64,000 nt of DNA from Puia dinghuensis (lineage in GTDB: Bacteria; Bacteroidota; Bacteroidia; Chitinophagales; Chitinophagaceae). This document shows, one piece after another, positions 1 to 8,755 of the stretch. The stretch is taken from NCBI GenBank assembly GCA_026225275.1, contig JAMFSL010000036.1, forward strand, positions 1 through 64,000. The letters are read 5' to 3'. How positions within the stretch are numbered: position 1 is the stretch's first letter; the number at the start of each line of letters is the position of its first letter. The position numbers and the translations under genes were made by a program. The notes under the pieces are model-generated. The model worked only from the letters and a program-made list of their open reading frames with translations, ran no database searches and had not been told where the DNA came from.

Positions 1-2241
1 CATCCGCAGAGTGCTGGGCGCCAGCGCCACCAGCATCGTCAGGTTGCTTTCGGCGGATTTCCTCAAATTAGTAGTTATTTCACTGGTCGTAGCCTCTCCG
101 CTGGCATGGTACCTCATGCACCGCTGGATGCCATCCATTCCGGGCATCTGATGGTCTGTAATGACCAGATCGAAAGGCTTGCCCTCCTGCACAGACTGCC
201 GAAGGACATCCAGCGCCACCCTGCCACTGTCGCAAATGACCACGGGAATCCGCAGATAGTCGAAAATACCCTGCATCAACGAACAGTTGGTGAGGTTGTC
301 GTCCACCACCATCACCTTATTCAGCGTTACTGGCGGAGACGGCTTCGCAGAAGGCAGCTTTTCGATAATCTCCAGCGGGAGACTAAAGGTAAATACACTG
401 CCTTTTCCAGCCTCGCTGGTCACCCTCAACTCGCCCCCCATCATCCCGGTCAGGTTTTTGGAAATGGTAAGACCAAGTCCGCTGCCGCCGTATTTCCGGG
501 TAGTAGAACTGTCGGCCTGCGTAAAGCTCTCGAAAATCTTATCCAGTTTATCCGCATCGATGCCAATCCCGGTGTCCCTGACGCTGATGGACAAATGACA
601 ATACTCCTTGCCTCCCTTTTTCTCCCGCGGACCGCCTTCCCGGACCTCGACAAATACATCGCCGGCATCCGTGAATTTAATCGCATTCCCCAGCAGATTG
701 ACCAGCACCTGCCTGATCCGGGCTGGATCTCCCTGGACCCGTACCGGCAGATGAGGATCGATTCGGCATACCAGTTCCAGCCGTTTCTCGAAGGCCCTTA
801 TGGTTACCATTTCAATCGTATCCTCTACCAGTTTCATGGGTGAAAAAGCCACCTGGTCTATCTCCATCTTGCCGGATTCAATCCGGGAAAAATCCAGGAT
901 ATCATTGATTAAGGATAACAGGTTTTGCGCCGACTTGCCCACATTTTCCAGATACTCTCTTTGCACCTCCTGCAATTGTGTCGTCAGAACAAGATCGGCA
1001 AAACCGATAATACCGTTCATGGGCGTCCGCAACTCATGACTCATATTGGCAATGAATTCGCTCTTGGCACGATTGGCGGCCTCTGCCACTTCTTTGGCTC
1101 GGATCAACTGCTCCTCGGTTTCTTTTCTTTCGATCACCACGCCTAACGTCGCGGCAAAAGATTGGAGAATGGAAAATTCCGTTGGAGTCCAGCCCCTTTC
1201 CCGGTGGCAATCGTTAAAGGTGACGAATCCCCAGAACCGTCCGGCGACAAAAATAGGAATGGCCGCCAAAGATTTGACATTTCGGCTCCGCATCAAACCA
1301 CGTAATGGCAGATCTTCCAATTCGCTGACAGTTCCTGAGTATATTTCATTCCGGCTGAGTATACTTAGCACCCCATGCATTATCTCCGCAGGAATATGCT
1401 GCATCGCAGGTGTCCGGTGTTCCATGGTATCGGAGTCGGCCTCCCAGCTGGCCAGCTGGTCAACAAAATTCTTCCCTGCGGTTTGTTCCGCATGACAATA
1501 AATATTCACTCTATCCAGCTGCATCGCGCTGCCCAATAAGGCAATGACTTTCCCGATAGCCGGCTCCAAATGCTGATTGCTGATCAATTCATATGTCGCG
1601 GTGACGACAGCTTGCAACAGCCGGTCCTTCTTCCGAAGGTCTTCTTCGGTTCGCTTGAGATCGGTAATTTCATGAACAAAATTTAATATGCCCGTTACTT
1701 CACCCTTCTCATTCTTCAGGGGAACCCTCATGTGCGTGACCACTATTTCCACACCGTTCCTTACAATGACCTGCTCAGGAATCCTTATTGCTTTACCGCT
1801 GTCTATCACGTCCTTTTCCATATCCCACAATCCCCGGATCCCTTTAGCTGGATTGCCTAATACGATCTCCTGGTCAAGACCAATATCCAAAGGCGTCTTG
1901 CCTACGTAATATGACGGCTCCCTCGCATCCTGCCTCACCGCGAAAGCCTTGTTCACCATCTGGTACCGGTGCTGCATATCGATAACAAAAATGAGATCCG
2001 GCGTGGAATCGATCATGGTCCGCAACAGAAATTCGGACTTCCTTGATTCCCCCAGTTCCGCCTTCAGCTTGCTGAACGCCCGCCATAAGGCAAAAAGACC
2101 AATAACCAGCCCCGCAAGGGCCAAACCAAAAATTGCCGCAGGGAAGGTTGTCAGCTGCGCGCACCCGCTGTGAAGTATAAAACCTGCCGCGAGGCCGGTC
2201 GCCAACAGAAAGACTGCATTCGAAAAAAAGAGGGGTTTCAC
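1..2241 (-). CDS. Hybrid sensor histidine kinase (PAS-GAF-HisKA-HATPase-receiver), 3' end broken
   Basis: A single open frame runs from a GTG at 2241 off the left edge (747 codons visible). In order: two hydrophobic segments (about residues 5-50), a PAS sensor domain (about 75-190), a GAF domain (about 205-375), the HisKA dimerisation domain with the H-box NMSHELRTPMNGI (His about 402), and the ATPase domain with N box, DTGIGI and GGSGLGL. A receiver domain follows, with VMVVDDN and the phosphoacceptor in VITDHQMPGMDG (Asp about 695). After GMDGI(Q), at about base 125, the frame reads through the antisense of an FtsX fragment, so the second half of the receiver, including its conserved Thr and Lys, is missing. 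The GTG start is preferred because an in-frame TGA lies just upstream and the first membrane segment begins at once. Expected role: sensing an unknown signal and phosphorelay. The intact part is typical; whether the gene works as it stands is doubtful. Confidence 0.85.
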   Translation of the reverse strand, partial: MKPLFFSNAVFLLATGLAAGFILHSGCAQLTTFPAAIFGLALAGLVIGLFALWRAFSKLKAELGESRKSEFLLRTMIDSTPDLIFVIDMQHRYQMVNKAFAVRQDAREPSYYVGKTPLDIGLDQEIVLGNPAKGIRGLWDMEKDVIDSGKAIRIPEQVIVRNGVEIVVTHMRVPLKNEKGEVTGILNFVHEITDLKRTEEDLRKKDRLLQAVVTATYELISNQHLEPAIGKVIALLGSAMQLDRVNIYCHAEQTAGKNFVDQLASWEADSDTMEHRTPAMQHIPAEIMHGVLSILSRNEIYSGTVSELEDLPLRGLMRSRNVKSLAAIPIFVAGRFWGFVTFNDCHRERGWTPTEFSILQSFAATLGVVIERKETEEQLIRAKEVAEAANRAKSEFIANMSHELRTPMNGIIGFADLVLTTQLQEVQREYLENVGKSAQNLLSLINDILDFSRIESGKMEIDQVAFSPMKLVEDTIEMVTIRAFEKRLELVCRIDPHLPVRVQGDPARIRQVLVNLLGNAIKFTDAGDVFVEVREGGPREKKGGKEYCHLSISVRDTGIGIDADKLDKIFESFTQADSSTTRKYGGSGLGLTISKNLTGMMGGELRVTSEAGKGSVFTFSLPLEIIEKLPSAKPSPPVTLNKVMVVDDNLTNCSLMQGIFDYLRIPVVICDSGRVALDVLRQSVQEGKPFDLVITDHQMPGMDGIQRCMRYHASGEATTSEITTNLRKSAESNLTMLVALAPSTLRM
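2..151 (+). pseudogene. FtsX-family ABC permease, C-terminal fragment, truncated
   Basis: The frame starting at base 2 reads IRRVLGASATSIVRLLSADF and continues through a membrane segment to a Met-His-Arg-Trp at about bases 116-127. This is the motif that opens the last part of MacB/FtsX-type permeases; compare IGIRKVLGASVPGI and MHQW near the end of the intact permease at 3858-6308. In the intact protein about 50 more residues follow, including a last membrane helix and the PIRSLR-type tail. Here only six unrelated codons follow before a TGA at 149-151. The break falls at the same place where the opposite-strand histidine kinase is broken. The upstream part lies outside the window. Seen: family motif and early stop. 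Inferred: a truncated, probably non-functional gene end, or an assembly chimera. Confidence 0.7.
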
Positions 2242-2383
2242 AAATCAAACTAACTGTCCGGCAGTGCTTTGTATTGCCGAATCAGTAGACAACTTTGAAA
2301 TCTAGTGACTTATACTTAGCTGTTCACGCCGATTGGCTTTACTTATTGCAGTTTCCGTAATATTGCTTCTCAAACCTAAAGGT

Positions 2384-3157
2384 ATGAAGATCGCCACCTA
2401 TAACGTGAATGGAGTCAACGGCCACCTTCCAGTCCTGCTCCGCTGGTTAGAAGAAACAAAACCGGACATCGCCTGCCTCCAGGAACTCAAGGCGCCCCAG
2501 GAAAAATTCCCGGAACAGGCCCTGCTGGACGCAGGATATAAGGCGCTCTGGCATGGGCAAAAAAGTTGGAACGGAGTCGCCATCCTCTCGCGTCACGACC
2601 AACCCGTCGAGATCCGGCGCGTGCTGCCCGGCGACCCTGAAGATAGCCATAGCCGATATATCGAGGCATCAGTCGGCGGCATCATTGTCGGCTGTCTCTA
2701 CCTGCCTAATGGCAATCCCGCCCCGGGACCGAAATTTGACTACAAGCTGAGTTGGTTCAATAGACTCACAGCCCACGCCGCCGATCTCCTCGCTTCGAAA
2801 CAACCTGTCGTGCTCACCGGCGACTTCAATGTCATGCCGACAGAACTGGATGTTTATAAACCGGAGAGCTGGACGGAAGATGCCCTGTTCCGCCCCGAAA
2901 CCCGCCAGGCCTTTGCAACGCTCATGGCGCAGGGTTGGACGGATGCTATCCGCAAACTCTACCCGGAAGAAAAGATCTATACCTTTTGGGATTATTTTCG
3001 CAACGCTTTCGGCCGCAATGCAGGCCTGCGCATCGACCACTTTCTGCTCAGTCCTCCTGTCAGTCATCGCCTGACCGCCGCCGGGGTCGACCGCCAGGTC
3101 CGAAGCTGGGAGAAAACCAGCGATCACGCCCCCGTTTGGATCGAACTCAGCGTATAA
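2384..3157 (+). CDS. xth: Exodeoxyribonuclease III / AP endonuclease
   Basis: A 257-residue enzyme of the Mg-dependent exonuclease III (EEP) superfamily, which removes 3' blocking groups and cleaves at abasic sites in base excision repair. Family motifs are in order: MKIATYNVNG at the N-terminus, the metal-binding Glu in LQELK, PNGNP, LTGDFNV with the catalytic Asp and Asn, RIDHFLLS, and the terminal SDHAPVW with the catalytic Asp-His pair. The frame extends upstream to 2333 with a hydrophobic stretch that is not family-like. The ATG at 2384 gives the canonical N-terminus and is chosen. It stands alone, divergent from the histidine kinase, and is cytoplasmic. High certainty on family; the exact substrate preference within Xth-type enzymes is not readable. 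Confidence 0.93.
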   Translation: MKIATYNVNGVNGHLPVLLRWLEETKPDIACLQELKAPQEKFPEQALLDAGYKALWHGQKSWNGVAILSRHDQPVEIRRVLPGDPEDSHSRYIEASVGGIIVGCLYLPNGNPAPGPKFDYKLSWFNRLTAHAADLLASKQPVVLTGDFNVMPTELDVYKPESWTEDALFRPETRQAFATLMAQGWTDAIRKLYPEEKIYTFWDYFRNAFGRNAGLRIDHFLLSPPVSHRLTAAGVDRQVRSWEKTSDHAPVWIELSV

Positions 3158-3244
3158 CCACGGAATTTATAGCAGAATTGGGCAATTAAAGGCAACTTTT
3201 GACGTTTTTGGTCTACAATATTCTATCATTCAAAGATTTATCCT

Positions 3245-3796
3245 ATGCCACGTCTGATTAGCCTATCCGCTTCCCTTTTCTTTGTCTATTTCTTACTCTT
3301 TGGTTTTCAAACAAGTTTCACCTCTTGTACCAAGACTACTACCCGCATCGACACCGTTACGTTGACCAAGATAGACACTACAACTACAATCAAGACAGAT
3401 ACAGTATCCGCAGCTGACACTACTCTTACACTCCAGATCCTGACCTCTAATACCTGGATAATACAGTATATCAGGTCCGTAACCGACAATACTATTGTCT
3501 ATTATACGCGGGGAGGATCATCCACCGAAAACTTTGATGCTGAATACCTGCTTTTTAATTCCAATCTCACCGGCACCCTTGTCGATCCCACAGGAGCTTC
3601 ACACACTATGACCTGGAGTTGGTCCAATGCGACAAATACACAACTAACATTTATCACTTCAAACCCCTCGCCTGAACCTTCTCAAACCACTATTTGGGAT
3701 AACCTGAGGATGAAGGGGGATTCGCTACTGTGCGATCAATACTTTACTTATCTGACGGTCAATTCCCAATCGGAAGTCGTCATGATTCCTCAATAA
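3245..3796 (+). CDS. Hypothetical lipoprotein with Thr/Asp-rich repeat
   Basis: 183 residues, not recognised. The N-terminus is hydrophobic and ends at SFTSC, with Cys28 a plausible lipidation site, so an envelope lipoprotein is likely. Directly after the Cys is a low-complexity stretch of repeated T-(K)-I/T-D-T units (about residues 30-60), probably a flexible linker. A Trp-rich, beta-strand-like domain follows (about 65-183; WIIQYI, MTWSW). This layout (lipobox, linker, small beta domain) resembles lipocalin-like surface lipoproteins of Bacteroidota, but no specific family is claimed. It sits alone between xth and the FtsX permease with its own 87-base upstream gap. Confidence 0.7.
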   Translation: MPRLISLSASLFFVYFLLFGFQTSFTSCTKTTTRIDTVTLTKIDTTTTIKTDTVSAADTTLTLQILTSNTWIIQYIRSVTDNTIVYYTRGGSSTENFDAEYLLFNSNLTGTLVDPTGASHTMTWSWSNATNTQLTFITSNPSPEPSQTTIWDNLRMKGDSLLCDQYFTYLTVNSQSEVVMIPQ

Positions 3797-3808
3797 TCTC
3801 CCATTGAA

Positions 3809-3825
3809 TATGACGAACGGTCATA
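3809..3825. repeat. Inverted repeat upstream of the FtsX permease
   Basis: TATGAC, 5-base spacer, GTCATA: a perfect 6-base inverted repeat in the 61-base gap before the permease. It lies 6 bases before a second, stronger palindrome. A dimeric regulator site is an inference from the symmetry. Confidence 0.45.
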
Positions 3826-3830
3826 AAACA

Positions 3831-3848
3831 TTACGAAACTTTTCGTAA
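3831..3848. promoter_or_regulatory. Candidate operator palindrome of the FtsX permease gene
   Basis: TTACGAAA CT TTTCGTAA is a perfect 8-base inverted repeat with a 2-base centre, ending 9 bases before the permease ATG at 3858. The position (5' UTR or promoter-overlapping), the perfect symmetry and the lack of a following T-run argue for a protein-binding operator rather than a terminator. The cognate regulator is unknown; none is encoded next to it. Confidence 0.5.
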
Positions 3849-3857
3849 GTTAGCTTC

Positions 3858-6308
3858 ATGTATAAGAACTACTGGCTCGTAGCCATCCGTAATATGAACC
3901 GCAGCAAAGTCTTTTCGCTGATCAATATCCTTGGTCTGGCCATAGGCATGACCTGCTGCTTCCTCATCCTGCTCTACGTCAGGGACGAAATCAGCTACGA
4001 CCGCTTCCATCAGAAGGCCGATCGCATCTACCGCATCACCTACCTGCCAAAATTTGCCGGCCTCACTAAACCCCTGCCGGTCCTTTCCCTGGCCGCATCC
4101 CCTCTGCTGAAAGATTACTTCCCGGAAATCGATACTTCCGCTCGTCTGTTCCAACGCACCGCCACCATTCAGCAAGGGATCTCGAAATTTAATGAAGACC
4201 GGTTTTTCTTCGCCGACCCTGCCATATTGAACATTTTTACTTTCAACTTCCTGCAGGGAAACCCCACCACAGCCCTGAAAAACACCTTCTCAGTAGTGCT
4301 CTCGGCCAAAACAGCCAAAAAATATTTCGGCAACGAACCCGCCCTCGGCAAAACCCTCCTGCTGGACGGCGAATATCCGCTCGTCGTCTCTGCCGTAGTC
4401 GCAGACTTCCCGGAAAATTCTCACATCCACCTCGACCTCCTGGCGAATTACGAAACTATGTTCGCTACCATTAACGAAGCAGCCAGAAAAAACCTCCCCC
4501 ATAATTGGATCATCAGTCATTCATTAACCTATGTCCTGCTAAAACCAGGTCAGCAGCCAGCCTCGGTCGATGCCCGCTTTCCGTCCTTTCTGCAGAAATA
4601 TGTTCCGCCGGAATTTTCCAGCAGCATCGAATATCGCCTCCAACCCCTGACATCCATCCATTTGCATTCGGATCTGGCCCTGGAGATCGAACCGGTCAGC
4701 AATATCCTGTATGTCTATATATTCCTCGGCATCGCCTTTATTACCCTGCTGATCGCCGGCATCAATTTCGTTAACCTGTCCACTGCCAGATCTCTCCGCC
4801 GCGCCAAAGAAGTGGGTATGCGCAAGGTGCTCGGCGCGGAAAAAAGACAGCTGATCGGCCAGTTTCTCGGCGAATCACTCCTGCTCAGCTTCGCAGCCTT
4901 CCTGTTGTCCGTTGTACTTGTCATCGTTCTCCTTCCCCTTTTCAATGACCTCACTCAAAAACAATTTACGCTGTCAGGTATTTTCGCCGACGGACTCCTG
5001 ATGTCTTCCTTTCTATTGATCTTTTTCCTGGTCGGAATACTCGCCGGCCTTTATCCTGCCTTCTTCTTGTCCGGATTCGATGCCACGTCAACATTGAAAA
5101 GGGATTTCACCGGCGGTAACAACCGGGGTGGCATATTACGTCGCGCCCTGCTGGTCTTCCAGTTCGCCGCCTCTGTCGCCCTCATGATCGCCACCCTGGT
5201 CGTATTTCGTCAGCTACAATTTATCCGGTCGGCAAACCTGGGCTTTCAGAAAGATGATGTACTCGTAGTATCCATCAAAACAAATAACCTCAATAATATT
5301 TTCGATTCGCCAAACGATACGCTCTTCCAGCGGCTGCAAAGCTTCCGGCAGGCTGTCCTGAGCAACCCGAAGGTAAAGGCAGTCACTTTATCGGATGGAC
5401 AGCCCGGCCAGGGCGGCATCTCTTTGGGAGTCATACCCGAAGGGTTCTCGGCAAAGGATAACCTCTTCGCTTTGGATATGAAGGTGGATGAGAATTTTAT
5501 CCCCGCTTATGGCATGCAGCTCGCCGCCGGCCGCAATTTTTCGACAGCCTATGGCTCGGACAAAAGCCAGGCCATCATCATCAACGAGACCGCCGTAAAA
5601 AGATACCATTGGAAAAGCCCCGCAGAAGCAATCGGAAAAACGATCGTCTTTTCCGGCCCTAACAACACGATAGGCAAGCAGACGAAAGTCATCGGCGTCG
5701 TCAAAGATTTTCATACGGAGTCGCTGTTCCAGCCCATCGACGTGGTGCTGATGGATATAGCCCCCAGCCGGTTCAACACCTTCTCGATCCGTATCCACCC
5801 TGATAACAGGGCCGCAACGATCGCCTTCCTCCAAAATAAATGGAACGTATTCTTCCCCAATAAAAACTTCACTTATGACTTCCTCGACCGGCAGCTCGAT
5901 GGTCAATATGCCAAAGAACAGCAGCTGGGCAAGATCATCGGAAATTTTTCCACTCTCGCCGTCTTCATTTCCTGCCTGGGCCTGTTCGGCCTCATCGCCC
6001 TTATCGCACAGCAACGCACCAGGGAGATCGGCATCCGCAAAGTACTCGGCGCCTCTGTCCCGGGTATCATCATGCTCGTATCGAAAGACTTCCTGAAATT
6101 GATCGTAGTGGCCATCGCCATTGCGATACCGGTCGCCTGGCTCGCCATGCACCAATGGCTGAACAGCTTTTACTACCGGACCTCTATCAGTTGGTGGATC
6201 TTCCTCATCGCCGGAATGGGCGCCATCGGCATCGCCCTCATCACGATCAGCCTCCAGGCCATCAAAGCAGCCCTCGTCAACCCGATCCGCAGCCTGAGAT
6301 CGGAATGA
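3858..6308 (+). CDS. ABC transporter permease, MacB/FtsX family
   Basis: 816 residues with the standard Bacteroidota layout: membrane helix at about 20-45 (NMNRSKVFSLINILGLAIGM), a MacB-type periplasmic domain (about 50-280), an FtsX domain with three helices (about 285-420), a second periplasmic domain, and a second FtsX domain with three helices (about 690-816) ending PIRSLRSE. The LGA motifs (RKVLGAEKRQL and RKVLGASVPGI) that precede each FtsX half are clear. Such duplicated permeases work with a separate ATPase in mechanotransmission, lipoprotein or peptide export. No ATPase gene is adjacent, so the partner must lie elsewhere. Two inverted repeats fill the upstream gap. Family certain, substrate unknown. 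Confidence 0.93.
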   Translation: MYKNYWLVAIRNMNRSKVFSLINILGLAIGMTCCFLILLYVRDEISYDRFHQKADRIYRITYLPKFAGLTKPLPVLSLAASPLLKDYFPEIDTSARLFQRTATIQQGISKFNEDRFFFADPAILNIFTFNFLQGNPTTALKNTFSVVLSAKTAKKYFGNEPALGKTLLLDGEYPLVVSAVVADFPENSHIHLDLLANYETMFATINEAARKNLPHNWIISHSLTYVLLKPGQQPASVDARFPSFLQKYVPPEFSSSIEYRLQPLTSIHLHSDLALEIEPVSNILYVYIFLGIAFITLLIAGINFVNLSTARSLRRAKEVGMRKVLGAEKRQLIGQFLGESLLLSFAAFLLSVVLVIVLLPLFNDLTQKQFTLSGIFADGLLMSSFLLIFFLVGILAGLYPAFFLSGFDATSTLKRDFTGGNNRGGILRRALLVFQFAASVALMIATLVVFRQLQFIRSANLGFQKDDVLVVSIKTNNLNNIFDSPNDTLFQRLQSFRQAVLSNPKVKAVTLSDGQPGQGGISLGVIPEGFSAKDNLFALDMKVDENFIPAYGMQLAAGRNFSTAYGSDKSQAIIINETAVKRYHWKSPAEAIGKTIVFSGPNNTIGKQTKVIGVVKDFHTESLFQPIDVVLMDIAPSRFNTFSIRIHPDNRAATIAFLQNKWNVFFPNKNFTYDFLDRQLDGQYAKEQQLGKIIGNFSTLAVFISCLGLFGLIALIAQQRTREIGIRKVLGASVPGIIMLVSKDFLKLIVVAIAIAIPVAWLAMHQWLNSFYYRTSISWWIFLIAGMGAIGIALITISLQAIKAALVNPIRSLRSE

Positions 6309-6365
6309 CCTGAGTATCCTCCCACAGCGCACGCCAGCCGTCGATCAGCCTCCATCCTTATCCTC

Positions 6366-8693
6366 TCACATCTCAACCGCCTGCCTCCCCGGATGCAGCG
6401 CCTTCTCCTGCCCATTCCAATAAAACACCCCTGAAATCCCAGCCGGCAAAGTAATCTCCCCGCTCACTCCCGTAGCTCCCTTTCGCACCAGATCTACCCT
6501 GATCACCCCATTCGGATGCGGCATTGCCCCATGCACTTCCTTTAATTCCCCCAACGCCGGCCGGATGCTCACCGTTTTGAAACCCGGCGAAGCTGGCGTG
6601 ATCCCGCAAAGTGTCGCCAGAAAATCGTAGATAGGACTCGCACTCCACGCATGGCAGTCGGACCGCGTAGGGTCAGGATTCTCCGCAAACGTCGTCAGCC
6701 CATTCGCGATCATACCCCTCCACGGCCCCAGCGAAGAATAATACAGCTCTCCCATCCCGGCTTTCACCAATGCCCGCGTCAGATAAAACCGGTAATAAAA
6801 AGTAGCCTGGCTCAAGGTGCTGTCATCCAACACATGATGCATCACGGCCTTGGCTTCCGAAGCGGGGATACTCCCGGTCAGTATCCCCATGATGCTCGCA
6901 TGCTGACTATAGCTCGTTCGCCCCGGTGTATTCGCCATCTCTCCTCTCCCCGGATCATAACACCATTTGTATGTCTGCGTCGTCAGCCTATTCGCCAGCC
7001 TTGTATAATGACCCGCCGTAGCGGTATCGGAATAATAATTGAAAAGTGCCGCCGCCTGCTGTAACGTATAAGCCAGTTGCAGCGTGATCACCGAACTATT
7101 CCCATCATTGGCCCCATCCGGCGTTCCACCAGGGAAATGATTGTTCCAGTCTACGAAATTCCACCACGTCATCGGCCCCAGCATGGACTTGTCGGGGTCG
7201 ATCTTTTTCTCATACCAGTTCAGCACATCTTTCACCGCGAATAACTTTTGCTGGATAAACGCATCGTCTGTCCGATGCATCCAATAGTCATACATCATAC
7301 TGATCCAAAACAAGGAGAAAGGCGGGATCACCTGCAGCCGGTTACTCGGATACCGCCCCTGTGTCAGTCCCTCCGCCACCCGCGAATTAAAAAAGTCAGT
7401 GATCGCCTTCCGCATCAGCCGGTCATCCCCCGCGATATATAAAGAAATCAGCGACTGTATCCTGGTATCGGCCTCATATTGCAATTGCTCATAGTAAGGA
7501 CAGTCGAAATAATTCTCGCCGGCACAAAGCCTCGCCGTCCGCCAGCCTATATCCCACAAACTGCGTAAACTGGTGTCATTACTGGAAAAACTTGCCTTCC
7601 GCTCAAACGGATAGCCCGTATACATTCCATACAGATCATTAAGAACTACCTCATCATCCCCCGTAATGATCTCCAGTTGTAAATACCGGTACGTCCGCAT
7701 CCACAATGGCCTGAACAGCCGCCGGCTCCCCCCATCCGGTCGGAATACATCATAATTCCCAAAAATCTGCTTCCCCTCGATCTCATTCCGGTTGCCCTTC
7801 TGCCGATGACTGTCGAATAGCGCTTCCGCATAGGTTATTTTAACCTTACTCCCTTTCCCTTTGCTGACCAGCAACTCGGGATACGCAATTGTTTCATAAC
7901 CCTGGTCCAGCAGGATCACCGCTGAATCATGCGGCGGTATCGTCATCTTCTTCACACCAGAGATCCGCTGCATCGTCTCCTCCATCAATGGGATCGTCCT
8001 CGGCGTCAGCGTCCACAAATTATCCGATCCATATCCCTCTGTCACCGGCCGCGTAATGTTCACGGCCTGTCCCCATCCCGCATCCCGATAACCAGGTTGC
8101 TCCCAGCCCCAGGGATACCGGGACCCTTCTACATCGTCTCCCGGCCCCACCACATAATAGGTTCGCAACACACTTCCCGCATCTGTCGAACACGGCTTGT
8201 ACGCACTATCCTTGATAACCTTCCAGCTTTGATTGGTATTGATGACCTCTTCGATGGCAGAATCCCCCTGCAACAAAAAAGCCGTTTGATTACTGATCTG
8301 CGCCACCGCCGCATACTCCCCCATATTCCACACTAGCGCCGCCACGGTATTCTCCCCCGTCTGTAGAAAAGGGGCAATATCGATGGTCTCGAAATTCCAA
8401 TGGGCCAGGTCGCTCCGCGCCGGCCCAAAACATACCGCCTTCCCATTCACAAACAACCGGTAACGATTGTCCGCAGATACATGCACAATAAAACGTCCCG
8501 GCGCGGTCGCCAATGTAAACGTCTTCCTGAAATGATAAACGCCATACGCACGCTGCGATACACCGGGACAACTGATCCAGTTGGCGGACCAGTTACCATG
8601 CATCAATGCCGCGCTGATTACCGGCCCGGCATCCTGCCCGTATGCCGACAGTATCCCGGCCAGCAACAAACAAAAAAACAATGACTTTTTCAT
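6366..8693 (-). CDS. Alpha-L-rhamnosidase-like glycoside hydrolase, family GH78
   Basis: 775 residues from the ATG at 8693 (MKKSLFFCLLLAGILSAYGQ, a signal peptide; an upstream in-frame start would put 19 polar residues before it). An N-terminal beta-sandwich (about 30-150, LFVNGKAVCFGPARSD) is typical of rhamnosidases. It is followed by further beta domains, an (alpha/alpha)6 catalytic barrel from about 380 with DCPYYEQLQYEADTR (about 395), and a C-terminal beta-sandwich (HPNGVIRVDL). The barrel motif corresponds to the acidic catalytic loop of GH78 but uses the YYEQLQY variant seen in one branch, so the exact substrate could differ from rhamnosides. Predicted periplasmic. It fits a pectin-use theme with GH28 and GH53 nearby. 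Divergent from the serine hydrolase at 8756, sharing a 62-base gap. Confidence 0.85.
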   Translation of the reverse strand: MKKSLFFCLLLAGILSAYGQDAGPVISAALMHGNWSANWISCPGVSQRAYGVYHFRKTFTLATAPGRFIVHVSADNRYRLFVNGKAVCFGPARSDLAHWNFETIDIAPFLQTGENTVAALVWNMGEYAAVAQISNQTAFLLQGDSAIEEVINTNQSWKVIKDSAYKPCSTDAGSVLRTYYVVGPGDDVEGSRYPWGWEQPGYRDAGWGQAVNITRPVTEGYGSDNLWTLTPRTIPLMEETMQRISGVKKMTIPPHDSAVILLDQGYETIAYPELLVSKGKGSKVKITYAEALFDSHRQKGNRNEIEGKQIFGNYDVFRPDGGSRRLFRPLWMRTYRYLQLEIITGDDEVVLNDLYGMYTGYPFERKASFSSNDTSLRSLWDIGWRTARLCAGENYFDCPYYEQLQYEADTRIQSLISLYIAGDDRLMRKAITDFFNSRVAEGLTQGRYPSNRLQVIPPFSLFWISMMYDYWMHRTDDAFIQQKLFAVKDVLNWYEKKIDPDKSMLGPMTWWNFVDWNNHFPGGTPDGANDGNSSVITLQLAYTLQQAAALFNYYSDTATAGHYTRLANRLTTQTYKWCYDPGRGEMANTPGRTSYSQHASIMGILTGSIPASEAKAVMHHVLDDSTLSQATFYYRFYLTRALVKAGMGELYYSSLGPWRGMIANGLTTFAENPDPTRSDCHAWSASPIYDFLATLCGITPASPGFKTVSIRPALGELKEVHGAMPHPNGVIRVDLVRKGATGVSGEITLPAGISGVFYWNGQEKALHPGRQAVEM

Positions 8694-8755
8694 ATGCAGA
8701 TAAAGGTAAAGCGCCTTCCCCGTTTTTTCCTTATTTTTAGTAAAAGCCAACTGCT

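Noticed and set aside
2291-2320. TTTG ... TATACTTA as promoter of xth
   Set aside because: Spacing of 13 bases is too short for the Bacteroidota -33/-7 pattern, so it was not listed as a feature.
5388-6332. A 314-codon open frame antisense to the FtsX permease
   Set aside because: The composition is Asp/Glu/Arg-rich and repeat-free as expected for the mirror of a GC-rich gene; no motif, no start context, fully inside a certain gene.
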